DNA of 64,000 nt, from contig NZ_LR738724.1 in assembly GCF_902702775.1 (NCBI RefSeq), forward strand, positions 186,001-250,000. Reading direction: 5' to 3'. Positions 1-8,819 of the stretch are shown here, piece after piece (position 1 is the stretch's first letter; every line of letters begins with the position of its first letter). The notes beneath the pieces are model-generated. The model searched no databases and was not told the origin of the DNA. It saw only the letters and a program-made list of their open reading frames with translations. Source of the DNA: Streptococcus suis (GTDB lineage Bacteria; Bacillota; Bacilli; Lactobacillales; Streptococcaceae). Both the position numbers and the translations under genes were made by a program.

Positions 1-209
1 TGACCATACTTGGGATGGGTGACTAGATTGCCGTAGAAACGATAGTCTTCTCCTTCAATGACATCGGCAATCGTTCCGGTCACAATAATTTCGTAGTCAT
101 CATAGTCTGCGTCTGTCTCCTCGATTTCAAGGAGAAGGATTTTATAAAAATTACTAGGATTTTCAAAAATAATCCGGTCAATAGTACCGGTAAAATACAC
201 TTCGTTCAT
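1..209 (-). CDS. recD2: RecD2-like helicase, N-terminal part (cut by window edge)
   Basis: Only the first 69 codons are inside the window; the gene continues past base 1. The start codon is the ATG read from base 209 on the minus strand. The visible N-terminus (MNEVYFTGTIDRIIFENPSN, then a run ending in HPKYG) resembles the N-terminal domain of Gram-positive RecD2/RecD-like 5'-3' DNA helicases. The ATPase motifs are off the window, so the assignment rests on this N-terminus and on the context: recD2, lepB and rnhC are commonly neighbours in streptococci. It lies downstream of lepB on the same strand, with a hairpin between them. Confidence 0.75.
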   Translation of the reverse strand, partial: MNEVYFTGTIDRIIFENPSNFYKILLLEIEETDADYDDYEIIVTGTIADVIEGEDYRFYGNLVTHPKYG

Positions 210-230
210 AGAGTTTATTTCCAATAATAA

Positions 231-263
231 TGAAAAGAAGTTTGGAACGGATTGCTCCAAACT
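231..263 (-). terminator. Putative hairpin terminator between lepB and recD2
   Basis: AGTTTGGA (239-246) pairs with TCCAAACT (256-263) across a 9-base loop. Reading on the minus strand, the stem is followed by a moderately U-rich stretch. It probably weakens read-through from lepB into recD2. The U-tract is interrupted, so this is a modest call. Confidence 0.45.
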
Positions 264-271
264 TGTTTGTA

Positions 272-901
272 TTAATCAACAGTCCCAATACGATTGAAAG
301 GCCACATGCGAAAGACAACTTCTCCTTTGATGTTTTCACGGGAAAATGTTCCTACACTACGACTATCTAGTGAGACAAGGCGGTCATCTCCCATCAGGTA
401 GTATTGTCCTTCTGGGACTGTCACGGTAAAGTCTACGTAACCATTGGCATCTTGTGTGAAAGCTTCAGCAGATTGGGCCACAGCTTGGAATTGTTTGTTG
501 TAAGAATAGACTTCTTGAAGTTTATCTTTCTGGAATGCAGCGAGATATTCATCTAAGTAAGGCTCGTCCACTTTTTGGTCGTTAACATAGAGGATATCGT
601 TTTCGTAGCGAATGGTGTCACCTGGCATACCGATTACACGTTTGACAATCAGTTTTTCCTTGCCATCGCTGTCTGTCTCGCTGGCTACAACAATATCAAA
701 GCGGTCGATAGAGGTCGTTTTTAGCATGATGAGTTTTTCTTGGTGTTGAAGCGTTGGGTCCATGGAATGGCCATCGACAGAGACAGGATTCCAGATAAAG
801 TAACGACTGGCAAAAAAAGCTACCATAAACAGTAAAAAGATGCCCCATTCAGCTAAGAAGGCGACTAGTGGTGAGCGTTTTGTTTTTTGGATTGCTCCCA
901 T
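272..901 (-). CDS. lepB: Signal peptidase I
   Basis: 209-residue membrane-anchored serine protease that removes signal peptides from secreted proteins. One N-terminal membrane segment (about residues 18-37) is followed by the catalytic serine motif GHSMDPT (Ser46). The lysine box VKRVIGMPGD (Lys87) and the late GDDRLVSLDSR motif follow. This Ser/Lys dyad architecture is typical of Gram-positive type I signal peptidases, and the length is normal for a streptococcal enzyme. Its start lies 9 bases after the rnhC stop, so the two are probably co-transcribed. Likely clients in this window include the LysM protein and the LPXTG surface protein. Confidence 0.95.
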   Translation of the reverse strand: MGAIQKTKRSPLVAFLAEWGIFLLFMVAFFASRYFIWNPVSVDGHSMDPTLQHQEKLIMLKTTSIDRFDIVVASETDSDGKEKLIVKRVIGMPGDTIRYENDILYVNDQKVDEPYLDEYLAAFQKDKLQEVYSYNKQFQAVAQSAEAFTQDANGYVDFTVTVPEGQYYLMGDDRLVSLDSRSVGTFSRENIKGEVVFRMWPFNRIGTVD

Positions 902-910
902 ATTTTTTCC

Positions 911-1801
911 TCATTTCAATAATTTTTGTGCTTTTTGCGTATTGGCAAAGTGGAGTTTGGCAGTTTGGTTGAGACCAGCCATACCATATTGTTTTAAGAT
1001 GCTTGCTGCGGCTTGGTCGGATTTACTGCCCGCACCAGACGGCAGATTCATCCCAACTAGTTGACCAAGCTGGACAAGATTTTCTAAAAACATAGCTCTA
1101 GCGATAATAGAAGATACTGCCACAGCCAGATATTTGCCCTCAGCCTTTTCTTCCAGAGTGACGGGGTTGGCAAATTGGTTGGCTTCCTTCTTCAAGTACT
1201 TTTGATAGTTTTGACTGGAAGTGAAGGCGTCAATAATAATCTTCTCAGGCTGGACACCCTTTTGTAAGAGTAGGAAAATAGCCTGATTGTGTAGGGCGAC
1301 CTTAACAGACACCGCATTATAGCCTTGCTCGATGACTTCGTTGTATTTTTTCGGTGACAATAGCAGAGCTTGGTGGGGGATTTTCTCTTTTAAGAGAGGG
1401 GCGATTTGGCAGATTTTTTGGTCTGTCATTTTCTTGGAATCATCCACACCAAGCGACTTGAGAAAGGCATGGTCTTCTGGGCGGACAAAACTAGCAACGA
1501 CTGCCAAACCTCCGAAATAAGACCCGTTTCCAACCTCATCGGTACCAATCATGGGCAGGTTTTGACCAGGTATGGTCGTCTGTCCAGACTTTTCTGGCTC
1601 ATAGCCCCAGAGCCCTGCTTCCTGCTCTGCCATTTCCCCCTGAAAAACGACTTTTCCAGAAGTGTAGATGGACAGGCTGGCACCGGTCAGTTTGAAAAAT
1701 GCTTCGATGTAAGGATTTTTGCTGGTCTGCCGATAGCGGTCATAGTGAGCCATCATGGCTTGTTTTTGCTGGGCAGATGCCTTTAGTACAACGGTATTCA
1801 T
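911..1801 (-). CDS. rnhC: Ribonuclease HIII
   Basis: 296-residue RNase HIII, which cleaves the RNA strand of RNA/DNA hybrids. The N-terminal TBP-like substrate-binding domain (about residues 1-80) precedes the catalytic domain, which opens with [14 protein letters not shown]; the Asp-Glu pair at about 88-89 is the RNase HII/HIII metal site. Later conserved stretches include [16 protein letters not shown] and [10 protein letters not shown]. An upstream in-frame ATG at 1819 would add six residues (MCYNKN), but the MNTVV start matches family length better. It is followed closely by lepB. In many Firmicutes rnhC sits beside zapA-cvpA-mutS2; here those genes are about 8 kb away, with the tre locus between. 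Confidence 0.95.
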   Translation of the reverse strand: MNTVVLKASAQQKQAMMAHYDRYRQTSKNPYIEAFFKLTGASLSIYTSGKVVFQGEMAEQEAGLWGYEPEKSGQTTIPGQNLPMIGTDEVGNGSYFGGLAVVASFVRPEDHAFLKSLGVDDSKKMTDQKICQIAPLLKEKIPHQALLLSPKKYNEVIEQGYNAVSVKVALHNQAIFLLLQKGVQPEKIIIDAFTSSQNYQKYLKKEANQFANPVTLEEKAEGKYLAVAVSSIIARAMFLENLVQLGQLVGMNLPSGAGSKSDQAAASILKQYGMAGLNQTAKLHFANTQKAQKLLK

Positions 1802-1885
1802 GTTCTTATTGTAACACAAATGCTAGTTAGAGTGTGCAGAAAAGGGTGGAATTTACTATAATGGTAGAAGAAAGTGAGGTACACT

Positions 1886-2869
1886 ATGGAAGTGCAAATG
1901 AAGTATAAATGGGCGACTCTGGGAACAGGTGTCATTGCCAACGAATTGGTTCAGGCCTTGCAGGCTATGGGTGGAAATCTTTATTCGGTAGCCAACCGTA
2001 CCTATGACAAGGGGGTGGAATTTGCGCAAAAATATGGCATCGAGAAAGTTTATCGAGAAATCGATGAAGTCTTTGAGGATCCTGAAGTAGACATTATCTA
2101 CATTTCTACGCCTCACAATACCCATATCAATTATTTGAGAAAGGCTTTGGAGGCTGGAAAGCATGTCCTCTGTGAAAAGTCTATTACGCTTAATTCAGAA
2201 GAATTAGCAGAAGCCATTCAACTGGCGGAAGAAAATCAGGTTATCCTGGCAGAAGCCATGACCATTTTCCATATGCCAATCTATCGTCAGTTGAGCCAAG
2301 TGGTTACCAGTGGCAAGCTTGGAGATTTGAAAATGATTCAGATGAACTTTGGCAGCTACAAGGAATACGATATGACCAACCGCTTTTTCAATAAAAACTT
2401 GGCAGGCGGTGCCCTCTTGGATATTGGTGTCTACGCTCTGTCATTTGTCCGTTGGTTTATGACTGAAAAGCCAAATCAAGTCCTATCCCAGGTCAAATTA
2501 GCTCCGACAGGTGTGGACGAGCAGGTAGGGATTTTACTCAGCAATGATGCAGGAGAGATGGTGACCATCGCCCTGACCCTCCATGCCAAACAGCCAAAAC
2601 GGGGTACTATTGCCTACGACAAGGGCTACATCGAACTTTACGAGTATCCTCGTGGTCAGAAGGCAGTCATTACCTACACAGAAGATGGTAGTCAAGAGGT
2701 AATCGAAGCGGGCGAGACAGCCAAGGCCCTTTCTTATGAAGTGGCGGATATGGAAAAAGCTGTCGCAGGCATCGAAAACACCATGCACCTAGCCTACACC
2801 CAAGATGTCATGGAGATCATGACCCAACTCCGCAAAGAATGGGGCTTGGTTTATCCTGAAGAAATGTAG
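1886..2869 (+). CDS. Gfo/Idh/MocA-family oxidoreductase
   Basis: 327-residue NAD(P)-dependent oxidoreductase. The N-terminal Rossmann fold begins with KWATLGTGVIANELVQAL (a GxGxxA-like turn). The conserved block ending in GKHVLCEKSITLNSEE carries EKS in place of the usual EKP. The C-terminal half is the alpha/beta substrate-binding domain (FNKNLAGGALLDIGVYAL is a typical family signature). The substrate cannot be read from sequence; sugars or polyols are usual. The start is taken at 1886, because GAGG lies 6-8 bases before it; a GTG at 1874 is in frame but has no Shine-Dalgarno. It stands alone and diverges from rnhC. Confidence 0.85.
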   Translation: MEVQMKYKWATLGTGVIANELVQALQAMGGNLYSVANRTYDKGVEFAQKYGIEKVYREIDEVFEDPEVDIIYISTPHNTHINYLRKALEAGKHVLCEKSITLNSEELAEAIQLAEENQVILAEAMTIFHMPIYRQLSQVVTSGKLGDLKMIQMNFGSYKEYDMTNRFFNKNLAGGALLDIGVYALSFVRWFMTEKPNQVLSQVKLAPTGVDEQVGILLSNDAGEMVTIALTLHAKQPKRGTIAYDKGYIELYEYPRGQKAVITYTEDGSQEVIEAGETAKALSYEVADMEKAVAGIENTMHLAYTQDVMEIMTQLRKEWGLVYPEEM

Positions 2870-2951
2870 GGTTTTGACTAATCCGAAAATAGAAATGAGA
2901 GTGAGCTAGTAGCCAATTATTGGGTTATTACCTTACTCTTATTTTTTACTT

Positions 2952-3050
2952 ATACTCTTCGAAAATCCAGACGTTGTTGACTTGATTTGGTAAACGTTAG
3001 TTCTACCTGCATCTGCGTCTCCGAATCTGTTTTTGATTTTCATTGAGTAT
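2952..3050. repeat. RUP-like intergenic element, copy 1
   Basis: Left end ATACTCTTCGAAAATC (2952-2967) and right end GATTTTCATTGAGTAT (3035-3050) form imperfect terminal inverted repeats (13 of 16 positions). These ends match what I recall of the pneumococcal RUP element, a small non-autonomous repeat thought to be mobilised by an IS630-type transposase. Two other copies with the same ends lie at 10628-10830 and 24427-24580. This 99-bp copy is the shortest and lacks the hairpin modules of the others. Confidence 0.75.
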
Positions 3051-3217
3051 TATCTAATAATATGACAGTCAGATGACATTTATATTGATTGTGTGACAGA
3101 AAAGTCCTAAGATTACATAGTGGAGACAGTTTATTTAAAAGAACGGTTGAAGGCTTGTTTTTCAGATTTAATTTAGGTAAGATAGAACCATCTCAAAAAT
3201 AAAGAAGGAATAAGATT

Positions 3218-4468
3218 ATGAAACGTAAGAGAACAAATAAACCACAACATATGCGTCGCAAGAGAAAAACACCCATCATGAAAAACAATAAGAAGATGTT
3301 ATACACATCTTCATTGGCTCTTTCCCTCTTTAGTACAGGGGTGATTTCAACAAATGTTTTAGCCCTCGAATGGGCTCCACGTACTGTTTCTGAAATTAGC
3401 CCAGAAATTGTCCAAGAAGAAGGGAAGATGACCTATACTGTTCAGTATGGGGATACCTTATCAGCCATCGCCTCAGCTATGAATATTGATATGGACTTGC
3501 TGGCGAAAATGAATCAAATTGCAGATGTCAACTTGATTTTCCCTGATACGGTACTGACGACGACTGTTGACCAAAACAATCAAGTGACTCAGGTTGAGAT
3601 TGAAGCTCCTGTTCAGGGAAACACAAATGAGACCGTTCAGGCAACTGTTGACCTAACAACCAATCAAGTAACGGTTGAGGATACGGTTATTCCGTTGGAT
3701 CAAATTTCATCAGTTACTGACTCAGCACCCGTAGAGGAAGTTGTAGAGCAACCTGTAGTAGAAGCGCCTGTAGAGGAAGTTGTAGAACAGCCTGTAGTAG
3801 AAGCACCTGTAGAAGAAGTTGTAGAACAGCCTGTAGTAGAAGCACCTGTAGAAGAAGTTGTAGAACAGCCTGTAGTAGAAGCACCTGTAGAGGAAGTTGC
3901 AGAGCAGCCTGTAGTAGAAGCACCTGTAGAGGAAGTTGTAGAGCAGCCTGTAGTAGAAGCACCTGTAGAGGAAGTTGTAGAGCAGCCTGTAGTAGAAGCA
4001 CCTGTAGAGGAAGTTGTAGAGCAACCTGTAGTAGAAGCGCCTGTAGAGGAAGTTGTAGAACAGCCTGTAGTTGAAACTCCACAAGTGACAGCCCTATCAA
4101 CCACTACAACAAGTACAAGTGCTTATGATGTTGGTTTGCAACCTCAGGTAGCAGCCTTCCGCGCAGAAGTGGCAAATGCCTTTGGTATTACCTCATTCTC
4201 TGGTTACCGTGCAGGTGATTCAGGAGACCATGGTAAAGGTCTGGCAATTGACTTTATGGTGCCTGAGAGCTCAGCTCTAGGAGATCAAGTGGCAGCTTAT
4301 GCAGTTGCAAACTTAGCTTCTAAAAATATCAACTACATCATTTGGAAACAGCGTTTCTATGCGCCGTATGACAGTATCTATGGTCCAGCCTATACATGGA
4401 ACCTGATGCCAGACCGTGGTAGCGTTACAGAAAACCACTACGATCATGTGCATGTATCTTTTAATTAG
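3218..4468 (+). CDS. Secreted LysM protein with 13-residue repeats and a VanY-like C-terminal domain
   Basis: 416-residue cell-wall-associated protein. A basic N-terminal extension leads into a signal peptide (about residues 22-50, hydrophobic core SLALSLFSTGVISTNVLAL). A LysM peptidoglycan-binding domain follows at about 72-115 (TYTVQYGDTLSAIA). Residues 170-286 are nine tandem copies of a Pro/Val/Glu-rich 13-mer (APVEEVVEQPVVE). The C-terminal domain (about 300-416) has GDHGKGLAIDFMV and HYDHVHVSF, like the metal-binding HxxxxxxxD and HxH patterns of D,D-carboxypeptidase/VanY-like folds, so a peptidoglycan role is plausible but the activity is unproven. AAGGA precedes the ATG. A strong terminator follows. 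Confidence 0.85.
   Translation: MKRKRTNKPQHMRRKRKTPIMKNNKKMLYTSSLALSLFSTGVISTNVLALEWAPRTVSEISPEIVQEEGKMTYTVQYGDTLSAIASAMNIDMDLLAKMNQIADVNLIFPDTVLTTTVDQNNQVTQVEIEAPVQGNTNETVQATVDLTTNQVTVEDTVIPLDQISSVTDSAPVEEVVEQPVVEAPVEEVVEQPVVEAPVEEVVEQPVVEAPVEEVVEQPVVEAPVEEVAEQPVVEAPVEEVVEQPVVEAPVEEVVEQPVVEAPVEEVVEQPVVEAPVEEVVEQPVVETPQVTALSTTTTSTSAYDVGLQPQVAAFRAEVANAFGITSFSGYRAGDSGDHGKGLAIDFMVPESSALGDQVAAYAVANLASKNINYIIWKQRFYAPYDSIYGPAYTWNLMPDRGSVTENHYDHVHVSFN
3725..4075 (+). repeat. Nine tandem 39-bp coding repeats
   Basis: Nine back-to-back 39-bp units encode APVEEVVEQPVVE. Unit 5 has one Val-to-Ala change. The units differ from each other mostly at synonymous sites (GAA/GAG, GCG/GCA), so slipped-strand or recombinational change of copy number is likely. 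The repeat probably forms an extended wall-spanning linker. Confidence 0.95.
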
Positions 4469-4476
4469 ACTTACAA

Positions 4477-4512
4477 AAATAACCGTTTCAGCCTTATCTG
4501 AAACGGTTATTT
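4477..4512 (+). terminator. Strong terminator after the LysM gene
   Basis: A perfect 15-bp stem, AAATAACCGTTTCAG (4477-4491) with CTGAAACGGTTATTT (4498-4512), closes a 6-base loop. It starts 8 bases after the LysM stop codon. The A/U ends allow it to work on either strand. Confidence 0.85.
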
Positions 4513-4527
4513 CTTTATATGTAGTAA

Positions 4528-4850
4528 TATAGTCGAATGAATTAACTTTCAAACAAGGAACTGAGGTGCAGGCAGCTAGAATGAGGCTGGGCAAAAAGTC
4601 CAGCCACGCTTCTCAGAGTTCGTGTCAACATCTCAGCGCAGTGGTTGATTGGCAGATTTGTTCGTGTTTCACACTTCAAATCTGACCTAATCAACTGTGC
4701 GGGGGTGGGAAGACGAACTCTTTTTTAGACCAGTCGAGTTCTTTCCCACTCCCGTTCTAGTTTGGAAATAAGGCTTGCGAAACAAGTCACTTTCGTAGAG
4801 TACGGCAAGCCGAAAGTGACGATGTATCAAAGTTAATTCAAATGACTATA
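4528..4850. repeat. TATAGTC-type inverted-repeat element, copy 1 (contains another element)
   Basis: The left end reads TATAGTCGAATGAATTAACT and the right end is its near-complement (AGTTAATTCAAATGACTATA, 4831-4850). The ends define a 323-bp unit with no coding capacity. A 171-bp palindromic element (4583-4753) lies inside, so this looks like one small mobile repeat inserted in another. A further 10-bp inverted repeat, GTCACTTTCG (4786-4795) with CGAAAGTGAC (4811-4820), lies inside it. The family shares its TATAGTC ends with 36055-36273 and, more loosely, with 63949-64000. The 4469-5040 gap holds only such elements and hairpins. Confidence 0.65.
4583..4753 (+). repeat. 171-bp palindromic intergenic element, copy 1
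   Basis: Runs from GAGGCTGGG to CCCACTCCC. It is the reverse complement of 28050-28220, with about five mismatches in 171 bases by eye. Its halves are themselves inverted: GCGCAGTGGTTGATTGGCAG pairs loosely with a stretch near CTGACCTAATCAACTGTGC. The whole can therefore fold into one long imperfect hairpin. Flanking CTAGAA and TTCTAG extend the inverted repeat at this copy. No reading frame of note. Confidence 0.8.
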
Positions 4851-4855
4851 AAAGA

Positions 4856-4890
4856 AGAAACAGCCATCTCCCCCCAGATAGCTGTTTCGT
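4856..4890. terminator. Hairpin, possible terminator
   Basis: GAAACAGCCATCT and AGATAGCTGTTTC form a 13-bp stem with one mismatch around a C-rich loop. No long U-tract follows on the plus strand, so its use as a terminator is uncertain. Confidence 0.4.
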
Positions 4891-4937
4891 GCGCAAATCA
4901 TAGTATAAAATATATTCCTAAAAGAAACCTTAAACCA

Positions 4938-4984
4938 AGAACTTGCCTTCACAAGTAACATACTGAGCTGTGAAGGCAGGTTCT
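4938..4984. repeat. Short AGAACCTG-ended hairpin element
   Basis: AGAACTTGCCTTCACA (4938-4953) pairs with TGTGAAGGCAGGTTCT (4969-4984) across a 15-base loop. The right arm read in reverse, AGAACCTGCCTTCACA, matches the ends of the larger element at 63740-63900 in 14 of 16 positions. It may be an internally deleted member of that family, and it could also terminate treC transcription arriving from the right. Confidence 0.6.
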
Positions 4985-5040
4985 AATTTTAGGAAAATTA
5001 AAATTGACATGTAGAGTGTTGTTTTCGGATGCTTTATCGT

Positions 5041-6666
5041 TTATTTAACTTGAATCGCCAATGCTTGGTAAGGTTTGAGAATGATTTTTTTTCCTAGTTT
5101 GTTGTTAGGATAGTTGCTGATGAGGACTTGGCCGTGGGCATAATCGTCTGCCAGGTCGAGCTCAACTTCTTCTGCGAAGAAATTGTTGAGGACTAGCAGT
5201 TTTTCGCTGTTCAGTAAGCGTTCAAAGGCGTAGACTTTCTGGCTATCCTTGTAGGCTGCCTTGTAATCCCCTTCTGAGATGAGGGGGAGTTCTTTTCGGA
5301 GTCGAATCAACTCTTGATAGAAGGTAAAGATTGGGCCTGTTTTTTCCTGTTCAACGTTAATGGTTGGATAGGATTTGCCAGCCTTCAGCCAAGGGGTTCT
5401 TGTTGAGAAGCCTGCATTGTCAGAAGCATCCCATTGCATCGGGGTGCGGGAATTGTCACGGGACTTGGCCTGAATAATCTTGAAGGCTTGCTCAGGTGCG
5501 TGCCCTTGGTCCAAGAGCATCTGGTAGGCATTGATAGACTCCACGTCCACGTAGTCGTCCATGCTATCGTAGTCGGGGTCGATCATACCAATTTCCTCGC
5601 CCATGTAGATGTAAGGCGTCCCGCGTGATAGGTGGATAGAGGCAGCCAGCATGGTTGCTCCTTCGCTTCGGAAATTCTCCACATCAACAAAGCGGTTGAG
5701 GGCACGAGGTTGGTCGTGGTTGTTGTAGAAAAGGGCGTTCCAGCCATTTCCGACGGACATCTCTTCGCCCCAAGTGTGAAAGAGGCGTTTGAGTTCCTCA
5801 AAGTCAAAGTCCATAATGGTCCATTTTTGACCGTCCTTGTAGTCCACTTTCAAGTGATGGAAGTTGAAGGCCATGGACAATTCTTCCCGCTCAGGAGCTG
5901 TGTAGAGAATACAGTTTTCAATGGTGGTGGCAGACATTTCCCCAACGGTCATGAAGCCTTTTTCGCTACCAAAAGTAGCATTGTTCATCATCTTGAGGTA
6001 GTCGTGGGTAATCGGACGGTCGGTGTAGGCTGGTTTGCCATCGTTGATTGGGCAATCTTCTAGGACTTCATCCTTGCCGATAAGGTTGATAACATCGAAG
6101 CGGAAGCCCTTGACACCCTTGTCTTTCCAGAAGTTGACCACCTTGAAGAGTTCTTCGCGGACATGCGGATTTCGCCAATTGAGGTCGGCTTGGGTCACAT
6201 CAAAGAGGTGGAGATAATATTTCCCAGTATCGCCGAAGGGTGCCCAGGCATTGCCGCCGAACTTGGACACCCAGTCAGTAGGTTGATCACGCAGGATAAA
6301 GAAATCTTGGTAGTATTTATCGCCAGCTAGGGCCTTCTGGAACCATTCGTGGTCTGTCGAGCAATGGTTAAGAACCATGTCCAACATGAATTCGATGCCC
6401 AATTCTTTGCCGACAGCCACCATTTCTTCAAAGTCGGCCATGGTGCCAAAATCAGGATTGACGGCTGTATAGTCAGAAATATCATAACCGTTGTCTCGCT
6501 GAGGACTTGGGTAGAAGGGATTGAGCCAGATCATGTCAATGCCTAGTTCTTTTAGATAAGGGAGTTTTTCAATAATCCCACGCAGATCGCCGACACCATT
6601 GCCGGTCGTGTCCTTGTAAGATTTTGGGTAGATTTGATAAACAACCTTTCGTTTGTCTATTGTCAT
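5041..6666 (-). CDS. treC: Trehalose-6-phosphate hydrolase (GH13)
   Basis: 541-residue alpha-amylase-family enzyme that splits cytosolic trehalose 6-phosphate into glucose and glucose 6-phosphate. The GH13 regions appear in order: DMVLNH, GFRFDVINL (catalytic Asp), VGEMS (catalytic Glu) and NNHDQPR. The N-terminus (KVVYQIYPKSYKDTTGNGVG) is typical of TreC and oligo-1,6-glucosidase relatives. The treP gene immediately upstream, with 81 bases between, makes TreC the best reading over dextran glucosidase (DexB). It probably shares the treP promoter with its TreR operator and cre-like site. Confidence 0.93.
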   Translation of the reverse strand: MTIDKRKVVYQIYPKSYKDTTGNGVGDLRGIIEKLPYLKELGIDMIWLNPFYPSPQRDNGYDISDYTAVNPDFGTMADFEEMVAVGKELGIEFMLDMVLNHCSTDHEWFQKALAGDKYYQDFFILRDQPTDWVSKFGGNAWAPFGDTGKYYLHLFDVTQADLNWRNPHVREELFKVVNFWKDKGVKGFRFDVINLIGKDEVLEDCPINDGKPAYTDRPITHDYLKMMNNATFGSEKGFMTVGEMSATTIENCILYTAPEREELSMAFNFHHLKVDYKDGQKWTIMDFDFEELKRLFHTWGEEMSVGNGWNALFYNNHDQPRALNRFVDVENFRSEGATMLAASIHLSRGTPYIYMGEEIGMIDPDYDSMDDYVDVESINAYQMLLDQGHAPEQAFKIIQAKSRDNSRTPMQWDASDNAGFSTRTPWLKAGKSYPTINVEQEKTGPIFTFYQELIRLRKELPLISEGDYKAAYKDSQKVYAFERLLNSEKLLVLNNFFAEEVELDLADDYAHGQVLISNYPNNKLGKKIILKPYQALAIQVK

Positions 6667-6747
6667 TTTGCTCTCTCTTTCTTAATTTTTTCCTTCTTGC
6701 ATAAGCAATGATAGGAGGTGCAAGTTACCTTGCGCCCTCCTAGAACA

Positions 6748-8742
6748 TTAATTCTTTGTAACTGTCAGAATAGCTTCGCCTTGCGAGATGGCACGAGGAA
6801 GATTTCCGATAACTTGAGTGTCAAAGTCAGTTTGGTTGGTCACGATAACTGGTGTTTCAGCAACAAGACCAGCAGCCTTGATGACATCGATGTCAAAGCT
6901 AATCAATTTATCACCAGCTTTTACCTTGTCACCTTGTTTGACGTGAGCTGTGAAGCCTTTGCCTTCTAATCCAACAGTATCCATACCAATGTGCATAAGG
7001 AGCTCAACTCCGTTTGTAGCAGTGATACCAACAGCATGGTTGGTTGGGAAGAGGACAGATACTTCACCATTGACTGGAGCAACCAAGACACCTTCGCTCG
7101 GGTCAATAAGGACACCTTGTCCCATGACACCTGATGCAAATACAGGGTCAGTAGCTTGTGACAATTCTTTGGCTTGACCAGTAAGTGGGCTGATCAATTC
7201 GATAGCAGATCCAGTTTCAACGATAGTTTCAGCTAGAGTTACAACTTCTTCAACAGTTTCTTCTTTTTTTGAAAATGCACCTGTACGTTTGAAAACAGCT
7301 GTCAAAATCATTGGGACAACAATCGCAACAATCATTGTCATAAAGAATGCACCCCAGTATTCAGCCTTGATAGACAAGATACCTGGAAGACCGCCGATAC
7401 CGATAGAAGCAGCTTGGATGTTGAAGGTTACAGAAAGTAAGCCTGCGATACTTGAACCAATCATAGCAGCTACAAATGGGTAAACGTATTTCACGTTGAC
7501 ACCAAAGAGGGCTGGTTCAGTAACACCAAGATATGCAGAAATCGTTGCAGGAAGAGAAACTTGCGCTTCTTTTTCATTGTGACGGTTCATGAGGAAGTAG
7601 GCAAATACTGCAGAACCTTGAGCGATGTTAGAAAGAGCAATCATTGGCCAGAGACCAGTTCCACCAGCATCCGCGATTAATTGCGTATCGATAGCGTTTG
7701 TCATGTGGTGAAGACCAGTGATAACGAACGGTGCATAGAGGGCACCGAATACCGCACCGAAGAGCCATTTCAATGGGCCAGTCAAACCAGCCAATACGAT
7801 AGTTGACAACCATTGACCGATTGTCCAGCCGATAGGACCAAGGACAGTGTGAGCCAGGATAATAGCTGGAAGAAGTGATAGGAATGGTACGAAGATCATT
7901 GAGACCACTTCTGGAACAACCTTACGCCAGAAGATTTCCAGATAAGAAAGTGCCAAACCTGCAAGAAGGGCAGGGATAACTTGCGCTTGGTAACCGATGC
8001 GGGCAATGCTAAATGCGCCGAAGTTCCAAGACCATTCGCTAGCGATGGTCGCTGCATCTGTACTTGGTACAGCATAAGCGTTGAGCAACTGAGGAGAAAC
8101 CAAACAGATACCGAGGACGATACCAAGGATTTGTGAAGTTCCCATTTTACGAGATACAGACCAAGTGATACCTACTGGCAAGAAGTGGAAGATGGCTTCA
8201 CCTGGCAACCAGAGGAAGTGGTTGACACCATTCCAGAATGGTGAAACATCAACGATAGTATTATAAATCGGAGAGCCAGAAGCTGTGACTTGTTTGACAC
8301 CGTCAACTACTTTTTGTCCCAACCACTCCATCTGAACGCCTTCCAAGACGTTACGGAAACCAAGAATCAAACCGCCGACGATAAGGGCAGGGATGATTGG
8401 AGTGAAGATTTCCGCCAGCATAGTCATAACACGTTGGATGGCATTTTGGTTACTTTTAGCGGCTGACTTAGCAGCTTCTTTTGATACGCCTTCGATACCA
8501 GACACAGCTGTAAAGTCATTGTAGAAGATTGGTACATCGTTACCGATGATGACTTGGAATTGACCAGCGTTGGTGAATGTTCCTTTTACAGCAGGAATGT
8601 CTTCGATGACTTTTACGTTTGCTTTTTTCTCATCTGCAAGAACAAAGCGCATGCGTGTTGCACAGTGTGTTACTGCATTGACATTCTCTTTTCCGCCAAT
8701 AGCTTCTAGGAGCTGTTTAGCTTCTTTTTCAAATTTTCCCAT
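6748..8742 (-). CDS. treP: PTS trehalose-specific EIIBCA
   Basis: 664-residue phosphotransferase permease that imports and phosphorylates trehalose. The order is IIB (about 1-85, phosphorylatable Cys27 in VTHCATRMRF), the IIC membrane domain (about 110-460, many hydrophobic segments), a linker, then a glucose-type IIA domain (about 515-664, with the His motifs TNHAVGI and LMHIGMDT). The fused IIA means it needs no separate EIIA-Glc. It forms an operon with treC and is divergent from treR. B. subtilis TreP lacks IIA, but IIBCA fusions are common in streptococci. Specificity is inferred from treC and treR. Confidence 0.92.
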   Translation of the reverse strand: MGKFEKEAKQLLEAIGGKENVNAVTHCATRMRFVLADEKKANVKVIEDIPAVKGTFTNAGQFQVIIGNDVPIFYNDFTAVSGIEGVSKEAAKSAAKSNQNAIQRVMTMLAEIFTPIIPALIVGGLILGFRNVLEGVQMEWLGQKVVDGVKQVTASGSPIYNTIVDVSPFWNGVNHFLWLPGEAIFHFLPVGITWSVSRKMGTSQILGIVLGICLVSPQLLNAYAVPSTDAATIASEWSWNFGAFSIARIGYQAQVIPALLAGLALSYLEIFWRKVVPEVVSMIFVPFLSLLPAIILAHTVLGPIGWTIGQWLSTIVLAGLTGPLKWLFGAVFGALYAPFVITGLHHMTNAIDTQLIADAGGTGLWPMIALSNIAQGSAVFAYFLMNRHNEKEAQVSLPATISAYLGVTEPALFGVNVKYVYPFVAAMIGSSIAGLLSVTFNIQAASIGIGGLPGILSIKAEYWGAFFMTMIVAIVVPMILTAVFKRTGAFSKKEETVEEVVTLAETIVETGSAIELISPLTGQAKELSQATDPVFASGVMGQGVLIDPSEGVLVAPVNGEVSVLFPTNHAVGITATNGVELLMHIGMDTVGLEGKGFTAHVKQGDKVKAGDKLISFDIDVIKAAGLVAETPVIVTNQTDFDTQVIGNLPRAISQGEAILTVTKN

Positions 8743-8819
8743 ATATTTTTCCTTCTAGACGGCTTATGGAATCCGTCACCCTATATTTTTTAGACATCTC
8801 TCAAAAGTATGTCTTTTTC

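Noticed and set aside
1856..2164. Minus-strand frame opposite the oxidoreductase start
   Set aside because: It is the complement of a conserved Rossmann domain and has no start signals.
3725..4075. Regular 39-bp repeats considered as a CRISPR array
   Set aside because: The units are contiguous with no unique spacers and encode a protein repeat in frame.
3700..4104. Three long antisense reading frames over the LysM repeats
   Set aside because: The 39-bp period has no stop in any frame, so openness is automatic; there is no ribosome site, and the translations are simple repeats.
5632..6063. 143-codon plus-strand frame inside treC
   Set aside because: It is the complement of a well-supported GH13 gene and has no initiation signals or recognisable product.
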